DNA from: Catenulispora rubra | GTDB lineage: Bacteria; Actinomycetota; Actinomycetes; Streptomycetales; Catenulisporaceae | Direction: 5' to 3' | DNA: 49,356 nucleotides | NCBI RefSeq assembly: GCF_015356825.1 | Contig: NZ_JAACYW010000058.1 | Coordinates: 1-49,356 of the forward strand | Shown: in pieces, positions 16,011 to 24,473 of the stretch | Layout of the letters: every line of letters starts with the position of its first letter | How positions within the stretch are numbered: the stretch's first letter is position 1 | Notes under the pieces: generated by a model | The model's database searches: none | The model's input: the letters and a program-made list of their open reading frames with translations, nothing else | Told to the model about the DNA's origin: nothing | Translations under genes and position numbers: made by a program

Positions 16011-18010
16011 GCGCTTCTGTCTCACCGCCGAGCTCACCCGTGGTGAGTCAGGGCACACCGATGCAGGCCGCGCCTTCGAAGTCCGCGACGCCGTCCGCTC
16101 GCGCCGCTCGGGCACTGCGCAGTTCCCCGGCAGCGCTGCTCAGCCTCGCTTGGCTGGCCGTGCTGGTGATCGTCAGCGTGTTCGCCGGATATCTCGCACC
16201 GGAGAACCCGCTGACCCAGCACCTCACCAGCCTGCTCCAGACACCGTCCGGCGCGCACCTGCTCGGCACCGACAGTCTCGGGCGCGACATCCTGTCGCGG
16301 CTGATGCACGGCGGCGGCTCGATCCTGTGGGGCGCGGTCGAAGCGTCGGTGATCGCCGTCGCCATCGGCGTTCCCGCCGGATTGACCAGCGGATACCGCG
16401 GCGGGGTCGTGGACGCGGTCGTCTCCTGGTTCTGCGATCTCGCCTTCGCGGTGCCCGCCTTCGTCGTCCTGGTGGCCGCGGCGGTCATCTACCCCGACAA
16501 CACGGCGCTGCTGATGGGCGTGCTCGGCGTGATCATGGCCGGATCGGTGACCAGACTGGTGCGCAACTCCACGCGGGTCATGCGCAACGAGTTGTTCGTC
16601 GACGCCGCACGGGTCTCGGGCCTGTCCCGACGCTCGATCATCCGTCGGCACATCCTGCCCGGGGTCCTCGCACCGATGGTCATGCTGTCGGCGACGAACA
16701 CCGCGACCGGCGTGCTGGTGCTGGCGTCGCTGTCGTTCCTCGGTCTGGGCGGATCGCCGGAGTCGCCGTCGTGGGGTCAGATGATCTATGAGGCGTCGCA
16801 GAACATCGCCGTCGACCCCTGGCTGATGGTGGCGCCCGGGGCGGTCTTGGTCCTGACTGTCATGGCGTTCAACGTCATCGCGAACACGATGCGCGACTCG
16901 CTGCCCGGCAGCCGAAGCGCGATCGCCCCGGCGCGGGCCGTGCCGCGGGTCGGACGGCCCGCCACCGATGAGAGCTCCGCGCTCGACGTGTCGGGGGAGG
17001 CATCGGTTCTCGCTGTCGACGGGCTCGTGGTCGGCTTCCCGATCGGCGGTCGGCTACGGCCGGTGGTGGACGGTGTCAGCCTTCGGATCGCGCCCGGCCG
17101 GACGCTGGGTGTGGTCGGGGAGTCGGGCTCCGGCAAGACGGTCACCGCGCTCTCGGTTCCGGGTCTGCTGGCAGCGCCGGGGCAGATCATGGCGGGGACG
17201 GTCCGCTTCAACGGATCGCTGCTCACCGGCCGCACCGAGCGGCAGCTGCGACGGGTACGCGGACGCGGCATCGCCTACGTCGCGCAGGAGCCGATGGCCG
17301 CGCTCGACCCGTCGTTCACCATCGGCAGCCAGCTCGCCGAGGCCGTCCGGCATTTCGGGACCGCTCGCCGTGCGGCTCCCGCCCGCGTCCGGCAGTTGCT
17401 CGCCGAGGTCGGGATCAGCGATCCGGGCCGCGTCGCCAAGTGCTTCCCGCACCAGATCTCCGGCGGCATGGCGCAGCGGGTCGCGATAGCGCTCGCCCTG
17501 GCCGGCGACCCGTCCCTGATCATCGCCGACGAGCCCACGACCGCGCTGGACGTCACTGTGCAGGCAGCGATCCTCGACCTGTTCCGCGATCTGATCGGCG
17601 GCGGTCGGCGGAGCCTGCTGCTGGTCACGCACGATTTGGGTGTCGTCGCAGACCTTTGTGACACCGTCGCGGTGATGTACGCCGGCCAGATCGTCGAGCA
17701 GGGGTCCACCGCCGACGTGCTGAGCGCCCCGCGCCATCCGTACACCGCGGCGCTGCTGGCGTCGATGCCCGCTTCCGGTGGTGACGATCGGCTGCGCACG
17801 ATCGACGGGACAGTGCCCGCGCCCGACATGTGGCCCGGCGGCTGCCGGTTCGCCGACCGCTGTCGGCTGGTCCAGGACTCGTGCCGCCAGGCGCCGGTTC
17901 CGCTGCGGGAACCGGTCCCGCTCGACGATCACGGCCTCGACCCCGACCCCACCGCCCGGCTCACCCGGTGCCTGCGCAGCGACGCCGTCGAAAAGGAGTT
18001 CACGCGATGA
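16007..18010 (+). CDS. Fused ABC permease (DppC type) and ATPase (DppD type)
   Basis: A single 667-residue frame carries two subunits usually made separately. Residues about 40-305 form the DppC/OppC-type permease: DSLGRDILSRLMHGG, the EAA loop AARVSGLSRRSIIRRHILPG, and SLSFLGLGGSPESPSWGQM. After a linker, an ATPase domain begins near residue 330, with Walker A GESGSGKT at about 371-378, QEPMAALDPSF, signature ISGGMAQR, Walker B LIIADEPTTALD and the switch His in THDLG. The C-terminal oligopeptide-transporter extension (CRFADRCRLVQDSC) is present. Such fusions are known in actinobacterial dipeptide-type transporters. There is no stop or shift at the junction, so I treat it as a true fusion. 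It overlaps its neighbours by four bases on both sides. Confidence 0.93.
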   Translation: MSASVSPPSSPVVSQGTPMQAAPSKSATPSARAARALRSSPAALLSLAWLAVLVIVSVFAGYLAPENPLTQHLTSLLQTPSGAHLLGTDSLGRDILSRLMHGGGSILWGAVEASVIAVAIGVPAGLTSGYRGGVVDAVVSWFCDLAFAVPAFVVLVAAAVIYPDNTALLMGVLGVIMAGSVTRLVRNSTRVMRNELFVDAARVSGLSRRSIIRRHILPGVLAPMVMLSATNTATGVLVLASLSFLGLGGSPESPSWGQMIYEASQNIAVDPWLMVAPGAVLVLTVMAFNVIANTMRDSLPGSRSAIAPARAVPRVGRPATDESSALDVSGEASVLAVDGLVVGFPIGGRLRPVVDGVSLRIAPGRTLGVVGESGSGKTVTALSVPGLLAAPGQIMAGTVRFNGSLLTGRTERQLRRVRGRGIAYVAQEPMAALDPSFTIGSQLAEAVRHFGTARRAAPARVRQLLAEVGISDPGRVAKCFPHQISGGMAQRVAIALALAGDPSLIIADEPTTALDVTVQAAILDLFRDLIGGGRRSLLLVTHDLGVVADLCDTVAVMYAGQIVEQGSTADVLSAPRHPYTAALLASMPASGGDDRLRTIDGTVPAPDMWPGGCRFADRCRLVQDSCRQAPVPLREPVPLDDHGLDPDPTARLTRCLRSDAVEKEFTR

Positions 18011-19005
18011 CCGCATTGCTGGAAGTCGAGAACTTGTCGGTGCACTACGGACGATCCCGTCGACGGCCGGGACATGCTGCGGTCGACGGAGTCAGCCTCA
18101 CCGTCGGACCGGGAGAGGCCGTCGGACTGGTCGGTGAGTCCGGGTCGGGGAAGACCACGATCGGCCGCGCCATCCTCGGACTGGCCGCCCCGACCGGCGG
18201 GAGTCTCCACTTCGACGGCGCCGACGTCACAGACGTCCCGGCCGAGAAACGCGCCGGCCAGGCTGCGGATCTGCAAGTGATCTTCCAGGATCCCTACGGA
18301 TCACTCAATCCCTCCCGAACCATCCGCCAGATCCTCACCGAACCGCTCACCGCACGCGGAGCGCTGACCCGCGAGGCCGCGAACCAGCGGGTCGGGCGGC
18401 TTCTGCACCAGGTCGGCCTGCCCGCAGACGCGCTCGACCGCTATCCCGCCGCGTTCTCCGGCGGTCAGCGACAACGCATCGCGATCGCCCGCGCTCTGAC
18501 CAGCGAACCCAAACTCGTCATCTGTGACGAGCCGGTCAGCGCGCTCGACGTGTCGACGCAGGCCCAAGTCCTCAACCTCCTCGCCGACCTGCGCTCGGAG
18601 CTGGGCCTGGCCTACCTCTTCATCGGCCACAACCTCGCAGTTGTGCGCAACGTCTGCGACCGCGTCGTCGTCCTCTATGAAGGACGCGTCATGGAGAGCG
18701 GACCTGCGGCCGAACTGATCGTGACTCCTCTGCACCCTTATACGCGCGCGTTGGTCGCAGCCGCACCGGTGGCGGACGTCGCCGCTCAGCGTCTGCGCCG
18801 TGAAGCTCGCCGGGCGACTCTTGCGGCGGCACCAGACCTTTCCGAACCCGTCGCGGGCTCGTCGTCCTGCCCCTTCGCGTCGCGTTGCCCCGACGCCGAG
18901 ACCGTCTGCGGGCTGCGGCGACCCCGTGTCTTCACAGTCGGCGCTTTCACCGTGGCGTGCCACATGTACGACCGGGACTCCGGCCACACTCAGATCCGCG
19001 ACTAG
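18007..19005 (+). CDS. ABC transporter ATP-binding protein, DppF/OppF type
   Basis: This 332-residue ATPase starts at ATG 18007. It shows Walker A GESGSGKTT, the DppF-type IFQDPYGSLNPS, signature FSGGQRQRIAIARAL, Walker B LVICDEPVSALD and switch region GHNLAVVR. The C-terminal oligopeptide extension includes CPFASRCPDAETVC. It pairs with the ATPase domain of the fusion protein to drive import. It ends 22 bases before the next gene, so it is part of the same operon. Confidence 0.93.
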   Translation: MTALLEVENLSVHYGRSRRRPGHAAVDGVSLTVGPGEAVGLVGESGSGKTTIGRAILGLAAPTGGSLHFDGADVTDVPAEKRAGQAADLQVIFQDPYGSLNPSRTIRQILTEPLTARGALTREAANQRVGRLLHQVGLPADALDRYPAAFSGGQRQRIAIARALTSEPKLVICDEPVSALDVSTQAQVLNLLADLRSELGLAYLFIGHNLAVVRNVCDRVVVLYEGRVMESGPAAELIVTPLHPYTRALVAAAPVADVAAQRLRREARRATLAAAPDLSEPVAGSSSCPFASRCPDAETVCGLRRPRVFTVGAFTVACHMYDRDSGHTQIRD

Positions 19006-19027
19006 CGCGTCCCACCAGGAGGCATCG

Positions 19028-20200
19028 ATGACCACCATCCACGGCTTCGCCGACGAAGGATTCGGACCGGTGGCCGACGCGTTCGCCGAGAACTTCCGCC
19101 TCGGTACCGAACTCGGCGCCGCCTGCGCGGTCTACCACCACGGCCGACTCGTCGTCGACCTGCACGCCGGCGTCGCCGACGACCGCACCGGCCGGCCCTG
19201 GACGGACGACACGCTCACCGTCGGCTTCTCGGTCACCAAAGGGCTGATGGCATTGTGCGGCCACCTTGCGAGGCAGCGCGGCCTGCTGGATTTCGACGCG
19301 CCGGTCGCCTCGGTCTGGCCGGAGTTCGCGGCCGGCGGCAAGCAGGACATCGCCATCCGTGATCTGTTCAGCCATCGGTCCGGCTTGATGGCCCTGGACG
19401 TCGATCTCACCATCGACGACGTGGCCTCGTGGTTCCCCGTCATCCACGCGATCGAAGAGCAGAAACCGCTCTGGGAGCCCGGGACGACCTTCGCATACCA
19501 CGCACTCATGTTCGGCTGGCTGACCGGAGAGGTCCTGCGACGCGTCACGGGACTGCGGCCGGGCCCGCTCATCGCCGACTACCTCACCGGCCCGCTCGGC
19601 GCCGACGCCTGGATCGGACTGCCCGAGTCCGAAGCATCGCGCGTCGCTTACCTGGCTGCCCCGCCTGCGGCGCTCTCCTCGGCGTGGGTGGAAATGGCAC
19701 TCGCGCTGCCGACTGTGGTCCGCTCAATGACGCTCGGCGGGGCCTTCCCGCCGCTTTTGATCGACGACCGGCATCCGTCGGACTTCAACTCCCGGGTCGT
19801 GCAGGCCGTCGAGGTGCCCGCCGCCAACGGCATCATGAGCGCTCGGGCCCTGGCGCGGATCTATTCGGCGGCGGTCTCCACCACCGATGGCCGCCCCAAA
19901 CTGCTCGACGACGCGAGCATCATGGACGCCTTGACCGTCCGATCGATCGACAACCCGTGGCCCGGCGCACTCACCCCGCCGGGTATGCGGTTCTCCACTG
20001 GATTCCTGACCAATGGCATCCCGCACCGTCCGTTGCTTTCCGACGCGTCCTTCGGACACGACGGCGCCAGCGGCAGCCTGGGCTACGCCGACGCGGACCA
20101 CGAGATCGGCTTCGGCTACGTCAACAACAGCCTCGCCGGTGCCGTCGACGGCCGTGCCAACCGGCTGACCGCCGCATTGCGCTCCAGCATGGGGCTTTAG
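19028..20200 (+). CDS. Serine hydrolase of the beta-lactamase / family VIII esterase fold
   Basis: This 390-residue protein starts at ATG 19028 after AGGAGG. The nucleophile is Ser68 in FSVTK with Lys71 as base, Tyr157 lies in TTFAYHALMFGW, and the third motif is GHDGASGSLG near the C-terminus. These match family VIII carboxylesterases (EstB-like) rather than true beta-lactamases; no signal peptide is present, unlike a resistance enzyme. It would hydrolyse ester groups in the cytoplasm and complements the HSL-type esterase of the leftward operon, so deacylation seems central to the substrate handled here. Its TAG overlaps the GTG of the next TetR gene. Confidence 0.9.
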   Translation: MTTIHGFADEGFGPVADAFAENFRLGTELGAACAVYHHGRLVVDLHAGVADDRTGRPWTDDTLTVGFSVTKGLMALCGHLARQRGLLDFDAPVASVWPEFAAGGKQDIAIRDLFSHRSGLMALDVDLTIDDVASWFPVIHAIEEQKPLWEPGTTFAYHALMFGWLTGEVLRRVTGLRPGPLIADYLTGPLGADAWIGLPESEASRVAYLAAPPAALSSAWVEMALALPTVVRSMTLGGAFPPLLIDDRHPSDFNSRVVQAVEVPAANGIMSARALARIYSAAVSTTDGRPKLLDDASIMDALTVRSIDNPWPGALTPPGMRFSTGFLTNGIPHRPLLSDASFGHDGASGSLGYADADHEIGFGYVNNSLAGAVDGRANRLTAALRSSMGL

Positions 20201-20772
20201 TGGTTGTCGACACCAAGCGTGGTCCTTATGCCAAAGGCCTGGCCCGCCGGGCTCAGATCCTGGAAGCTGCCTTGGCCGCCTACGCCTCGTCCGGACCGCA
20301 AGGCCCGTCCCTGCGCAGCATCGCCGACACCGTCGGCCTCACCGAAGCCGGCGTCCTGCACTACTTCGACAGCAAAGACGAACTCCTCGTCGAAATCCTC
20401 GCCGCCCGCGACCGCGCAGACGTCGCGGCCTTCGACCTCACCACCCTCGAAGGCGCCTGGGCCCTGCTCGAACACGCCACGCACACCCCGGGCCTGGTGA
20501 AGCTGTTCCTCGACATGACCGTGGCCTCGGCGTCGGCCGACCATCCCGCGCGCGAGCTGATGCAGCGAAGAGCACACACCATCTTCGACATCATGGGCCG
20601 GTTCTACTCCGAGGACGAGCCGTGGAAGCCGAGAGTCATGCTGGCCGCGGCTGAGGGACTGCAGATCCAGTGGCTGCGCGATCCGTCCGTCGACATCGTC
20701 GCCGACCTCAGGCTGCTGCACGAACAGCTGCTCGGCTGTCCCCGCGAGCGTCCGTACACGAAAGGAGCGTGA
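20200..20772 (+). CDS. TetR-family regulator (paralogue 2)
   Basis: This 190-residue protein starts at GTG 20200, overlapping the esterase stop by one base. Its HTH half (KRGPYAKGLARRAQIL through FDSKDELLVEILAARD) is almost identical to the TetR at 9954, including the recognition helix, so both should bind the same DNA. The ligand-binding half diverges: it has DMTVASASADHPARELMQRR and FDIMGRFYSEDEPWKPRVM, where the paralogue has DMATASVSPEHAAHDFMKAR. As part of the operon it may serve as feedback control. An acyl-CoA dehydrogenase gene follows after one base, so its ligand might be an acyl-CoA or acid, which is speculation. Confidence 0.9.
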   Translation: MVVDTKRGPYAKGLARRAQILEAALAAYASSGPQGPSLRSIADTVGLTEAGVLHYFDSKDELLVEILAARDRADVAAFDLTTLEGAWALLEHATHTPGLVKLFLDMTVASASADHPARELMQRRAHTIFDIMGRFYSEDEPWKPRVMLAAAEGLQIQWLRDPSVDIVADLRLLHEQLLGCPRERPYTKGA

Positions 20773-20773
20773 T

Positions 20774-21676
20774 GTGGCCGCGAGCCACTACCGCAGCAAT
20801 CTGCGAGACATCCATTTCAACCTGTTCGAGGTGTTCGGGACTGGAGACAGTTTGGGCCGTGGGCCGTTCGCCGAGCTCGACGCCGCCACCGTACGCGACA
20901 TCCTCAGCGAGGCCGAGCGCCTTGCCGTCGGACCGGTCGCGGCATCGTATGCCGAGTCGGACTGCAACCCTCCCGTCTACGACCCAGCGACGTGCAGCGT
21001 GTCGATGCCGGATGCGTTCAAGGCTTCTTACCAGGCATATATGGCAGCCGAGTGGTGGCGACTGGATATACCGGCCGCCCTGGGCGGCACCGGTGCGCCG
21101 CGCGCGTTGTGGTGGTCGATCGCGGAACTGATCCAGGGCGCCCAGGCCCCGGTCTTCATGTTCGGATCCGGACCGGGCATGGCCGGCCTGCTGTGGCGGT
21201 TGGGCACCCCGGCCCAGCGGCGCGTCGCCCAGATCATGATCGAGCGGCGCTGGGGCGCGACGATGGTGCTGACCGAGCCCGACGCGGGCTCCGACGTCGG
21301 GGCCGGGACCACGAAGGCGACGGCACAGCCCGACGGCAGCTGGCACATCCAGGGCGTCAAGCGGTTCATCACCTCCGGCGAGCACGACCTGGAGGAGAAC
21401 ATCGTCCACTTCGTCTTGGCCCGACCCGACGGCGCGGCCCCGGGTACCAAGGGCCTGTCGATGTTCGCGGTGCCCAAACACCGCAGTGTTCCCGCGTTCG
21501 AAGGAGATGTAGCCGCCCAGGAGATATGCCGTCCTTTCTATAGCCGGCCACTGCTCCGCTCTTCAGCAGGTCATCGCCTACTCGATGTATTGGGCCGCGC
21601 GCACTGCCGGCGCCTGCATCGGCCAGTGCGATGTTCAACTCTGCTCCCCGCCCTTGATGAGTTCTTTGCGGGATAG
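20774..21676 (+). pseudogene. Acyl-CoA dehydrogenase, truncated
   Basis: The frame starts at GTG 20774 after AAAGGAG and is homologous to large acyl-CoA dehydrogenases of the methylmercaptopropionyl-CoA type: an N-terminal SHYRSNLRDIHFNLFEVFG domain, DIPAALGGTGAPRALWW, and the FAD-binding TMVLTEPDAGSDVGAGTT and IQGVKRFITSGEHD. Homology stops at KGLSMFAVPK (about base 21478). The remaining codons to the TGA at 21674-21676 are unrelated sequence that overlaps the 3' end of the LuxR gene on the other strand. Full-length members have about 600 residues, so the catalytic base and C-terminal helical domain are missing. The protein cannot be active. A deletion or insertion brought the LuxR gene up to this point. 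Confidence 0.85.
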
Positions 21677-24307
21677 AACGCCGAGTTTCCGATAGGCCTT
21701 GTTCAGGTGGTAGCCGACTGTGCGGGGGCTGAGGAACAGGCGGGCCGCGATCTCCTTGTCGGAGAGGCCCTCGGCGGCCAGGCCGGTGATCTTGCTTTCC
21801 TGCGCGGTGAGGCCGCCGGCCGCGATGCTCTCGGGCGTCCTGCGGGGTTTCGTTGCTTCCAGTTCGGTGGCCGCCCGGTCCGCCCAGGGGCGGGCTCCGA
21901 GGGATTCGAACGCTCCAAGGGCGGCCGACAGATGGGTGCGGGCGTCGGCTTTGCGCCGGACGCGGCGCAGCCATTCACCGTAGAGGAGTTCGGTGCGGGC
22001 GTGTTCAAAGGGGCGTGAGTCGGTCCGATGGAGCTCGAGCGCCTCCAGATAGAGATGCTCGGGTTTCTCCGAGATCAGGGCTTTGCAACGGTTGACCAGC
22101 GCGTCGACAGACGGCTGTCGGATCTGCGCGGCCCAAAGCTCCAGACGCTTGGTGGCAGGAATCGCGTCGTCGTGACGGTCGAGGCGGACGAGGGCTTCTA
22201 CGACGTCCGGCACACTGTGGATGGCCGGTGTGTCGAAGCTGCCGACGCCGTAGGCACGGAAGTCGAGGCGCCGCACGGCGGAGTCTGCGCGGCCGGCTGC
22301 CAGGTCCTGAACGGCGAGTGCCCATTGCGGCCAGCTGTTTCCCGGCATGGTGTGCTCGGTGACCGGGCTGCCGAGTGCCTCGCCGGCCGCCTCGAGGCAG
22401 CCGGCCTCATCGCCTTCGACTGCGGCCAGGTAGGCCAGCGTGCCTACGGCGTGCCGGAGCCATTTGCCCAAGCCGACATCGCGTGCCAGGTCCAGCGCCT
22501 CTGCGGCACAGGACCGGGCCGCCTTGTGTTCGCCGAGCAACAACTCGCAGCTCGACTGAAGGCACAGCATCGCGACGAGCCAACCGATCCGCCCGCTCAG
22601 CCGGCTCTCCTCGGCCATCGCGGCCACCACGTCCCGAGTCGGGCGTTCCTGGCCTGCGACAAGCCCGCCGACCGCGATGAACGACAGATCGTAGGGGCAA
22701 CGCACCGAGGCCTGCCGAGCCTCGGCGATGGTCTGGCCGGGCGGCGGCATATCGGCGGTCGACCAGCCCGCGGCCAAGGCGGTCATCCAGACCAGAAAAC
22801 GATGGACTGATGCCATCGGGTCGCGCTCCGGCAAACGCAACGCCGACAGTCGCTCGTTGGTGACGGCAAGCAGTTCGGGATCGCCGACGGACCACGCGGC
22901 GTTGGCCGCGGTCAGGTGCATCCGCAATTCCTGATGCGGATCCGTGCCTGCGATATGGACCGCGCCCTCGGTGAGCAGCGCATGGGCCGAACGTGGCCGG
23001 CCCTGCTTGAAATCGGCCGTCGCGCGGACTCGGGCGATCCTGGCGCGCAGTTCGGGCTCGCTGGGGAGTCGCGCGGCCTGCTCCGCCGCGGCCCGAGCGT
23101 CGTCGAGCCGAGCGGTCTCTGAGGCCATCTCGCCAGCCAGGGTGAGCCGTCGCGCCTTGTCCACCAGGACCGAGCTCAGCCGTGCGGCTTGGCTGTACGC
23201 TGCCGCGGCGGCCTCGTATCCACCGCGCTCGCGGGCACGTCTGGCGGTGTCTTCGAGCTCGGCCGCCACCCGGTCGTCGAGTCCTGTCGCGGCTTTTGCG
23301 CGGTGCCAGGCGCAACGATCCCGGTCTCCGGGGTCGGTGAGCGCGGCGGCGAGAGCGGTGTGCGCGGCGATCCGCGCCGACAGCGGTGCGGACTGGTAGA
23401 CGGCGGCGTGCACGATGGGTTGACCGAACGCGATCCCGGTGCCGGTGAGCGTGATCAGGCCGGCGTGTTCCGCGATTTCCAGATCGGCGAGCGCGGCGCC
23501 GGATGCGCGCAGGACGACGCCGAGGTCTCCTGTGCCGTCCGCTGCGGCGATCAGTAGCAGTAGACGTGTTTTGTCGGGCAGCACGCGAAGACGTTCCTCG
23601 AACGCCGAACGGAGCCGGCGGGTCAATGGCATATCGGCTTCCTGCGGCTGGAGCTCGAGCAGAGCCAGAGGGTTGCCTGCGGAAGCCTTCAAGACTCGCA
23701 GGCGTGCCGCGCCTGCCAGATCGGGACGGTGCCGGGCCAGCAGCGAGGCGGCACCCTGTTCGCTGAGCGGTCCGACGTCGATGATCCGCACAGAGCACTC
23801 GCGCGGATCATCGTCCCGCGTGGCGATGAGCAGGACGATGCCTTCGGCGTCGAGCCGGCGGGCGGCGAAGTACAGCGCCTGCATGGAGGCGTCATCGAAC
23901 CAGTGCGCATCGTCGAGCAGACACAGTAGCGGGCCGTCTTCGGCCGCAGCAGCCAGCAACGACAGAACCGCGAGACCGAGCAGGAACCGGCTGTCCGGAT
24001 GGTCGATGCCGCCGGTGCCGAAGACCGATCCGAGCGCCGCTCGCTGTCGTTCTGGGAGTACGTCGAGATAGCCGAGCAGCGGTCGCATGAGCAGGTTCAG
24101 GCCTGCGTACGGCAGGTCGCGCTCGGCTTCGATGCCGTCTGCGCGTAGGATCCGTGCCCAGCCCGGCTGCTCCAGCGTGTATTCGAGCAGGGCGGTCTTG
24201 CCGATACCGGCCGGGCCGCGGACACAAAGCGCACCGCTGCGTCTTTCATGTGCCGCCGCGAGGAGCTCGTCGATCGCCGCCCGTTCGGCATCACGCTCGA
24301 TCACCAT
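21635..24307 (-). CDS. LuxR-family regulator with N-terminal ATPase (LAL type)
   Basis: This 890-residue protein starts at ATG 24307. Walker A GPAGIGKT is at residues 31-38 and Walker B LLCLLDDAHW at about 127-136, inside a MalT/LAL-like AAA ATPase. The middle is a long helical repeat region (about 350-790). The C-terminus has a LuxR HTH: GLTAQESKITGLAAEGLSDK followed by EIAARLFLSPRTVGYHLNKA. These regulators are ATP-dependent activators of secondary-metabolite or sugar genes. It diverges from the exported hydrolase gene at 24474 with a 166-base shared upstream region, making that gene a candidate target. Its 3' end runs into the truncated dehydrogenase, so it sits at a rearrangement edge. 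Confidence 0.93.
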   Translation of the reverse strand: MVIERDAERAAIDELLAAAHERRSGALCVRGPAGIGKTALLEYTLEQPGWARILRADGIEAERDLPYAGLNLLMRPLLGYLDVLPERQRAALGSVFGTGGIDHPDSRFLLGLAVLSLLAAAAEDGPLLCLLDDAHWFDDASMQALYFAARRLDAEGIVLLIATRDDDPRECSVRIIDVGPLSEQGAASLLARHRPDLAGAARLRVLKASAGNPLALLELQPQEADMPLTRRLRSAFEERLRVLPDKTRLLLLIAAADGTGDLGVVLRASGAALADLEIAEHAGLITLTGTGIAFGQPIVHAAVYQSAPLSARIAAHTALAAALTDPGDRDRCAWHRAKAATGLDDRVAAELEDTARRARERGGYEAAAAAYSQAARLSSVLVDKARRLTLAGEMASETARLDDARAAAEQAARLPSEPELRARIARVRATADFKQGRPRSAHALLTEGAVHIAGTDPHQELRMHLTAANAAWSVGDPELLAVTNERLSALRLPERDPMASVHRFLVWMTALAAGWSTADMPPPGQTIAEARQASVRCPYDLSFIAVGGLVAGQERPTRDVVAAMAEESRLSGRIGWLVAMLCLQSSCELLLGEHKAARSCAAEALDLARDVGLGKWLRHAVGTLAYLAAVEGDEAGCLEAAGEALGSPVTEHTMPGNSWPQWALAVQDLAAGRADSAVRRLDFRAYGVGSFDTPAIHSVPDVVEALVRLDRHDDAIPATKRLELWAAQIRQPSVDALVNRCKALISEKPEHLYLEALELHRTDSRPFEHARTELLYGEWLRRVRRKADARTHLSAALGAFESLGARPWADRAATELEATKPRRTPESIAAGGLTAQESKITGLAAEGLSDKEIAARLFLSPRTVGYHLNKAYRKLGVLSRKELIKGGEQS

Positions 24308-24473
24308 GCGCTCGATCTTATGGAACTACCTAATGCATGACAGATTCCGCCCGCGTCCGTGGCTCGTAGCGTCGTGCCCGGCCCGAGCGCTCTCATCGAC
24401 CTGATCGAGGGAACCGCGGCGGGATCCCAGAGCCCTGTGATTTCGAAGGACGAGAACGACTGAGAGGTTTCCC

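Noticed and set aside
19028..20200. A beta-lactam resistance gene
   Set aside because: The S-x-x-K protein lacks a signal peptide and has family VIII esterase motifs, and it sits inside a sugar operon.
21490..21634. A short frame (SALQQVIAYSMYWAARTAGA) after the dehydrogenase break
   Set aside because: About 45 codons from a stop with no start; it could be a gene remnant but chance cannot be excluded.
21635..24307. A secondary-metabolite cluster indicated by the LAL regulator
   Set aside because: No polyketide, peptide or terpene synthase gene occurs in the window.
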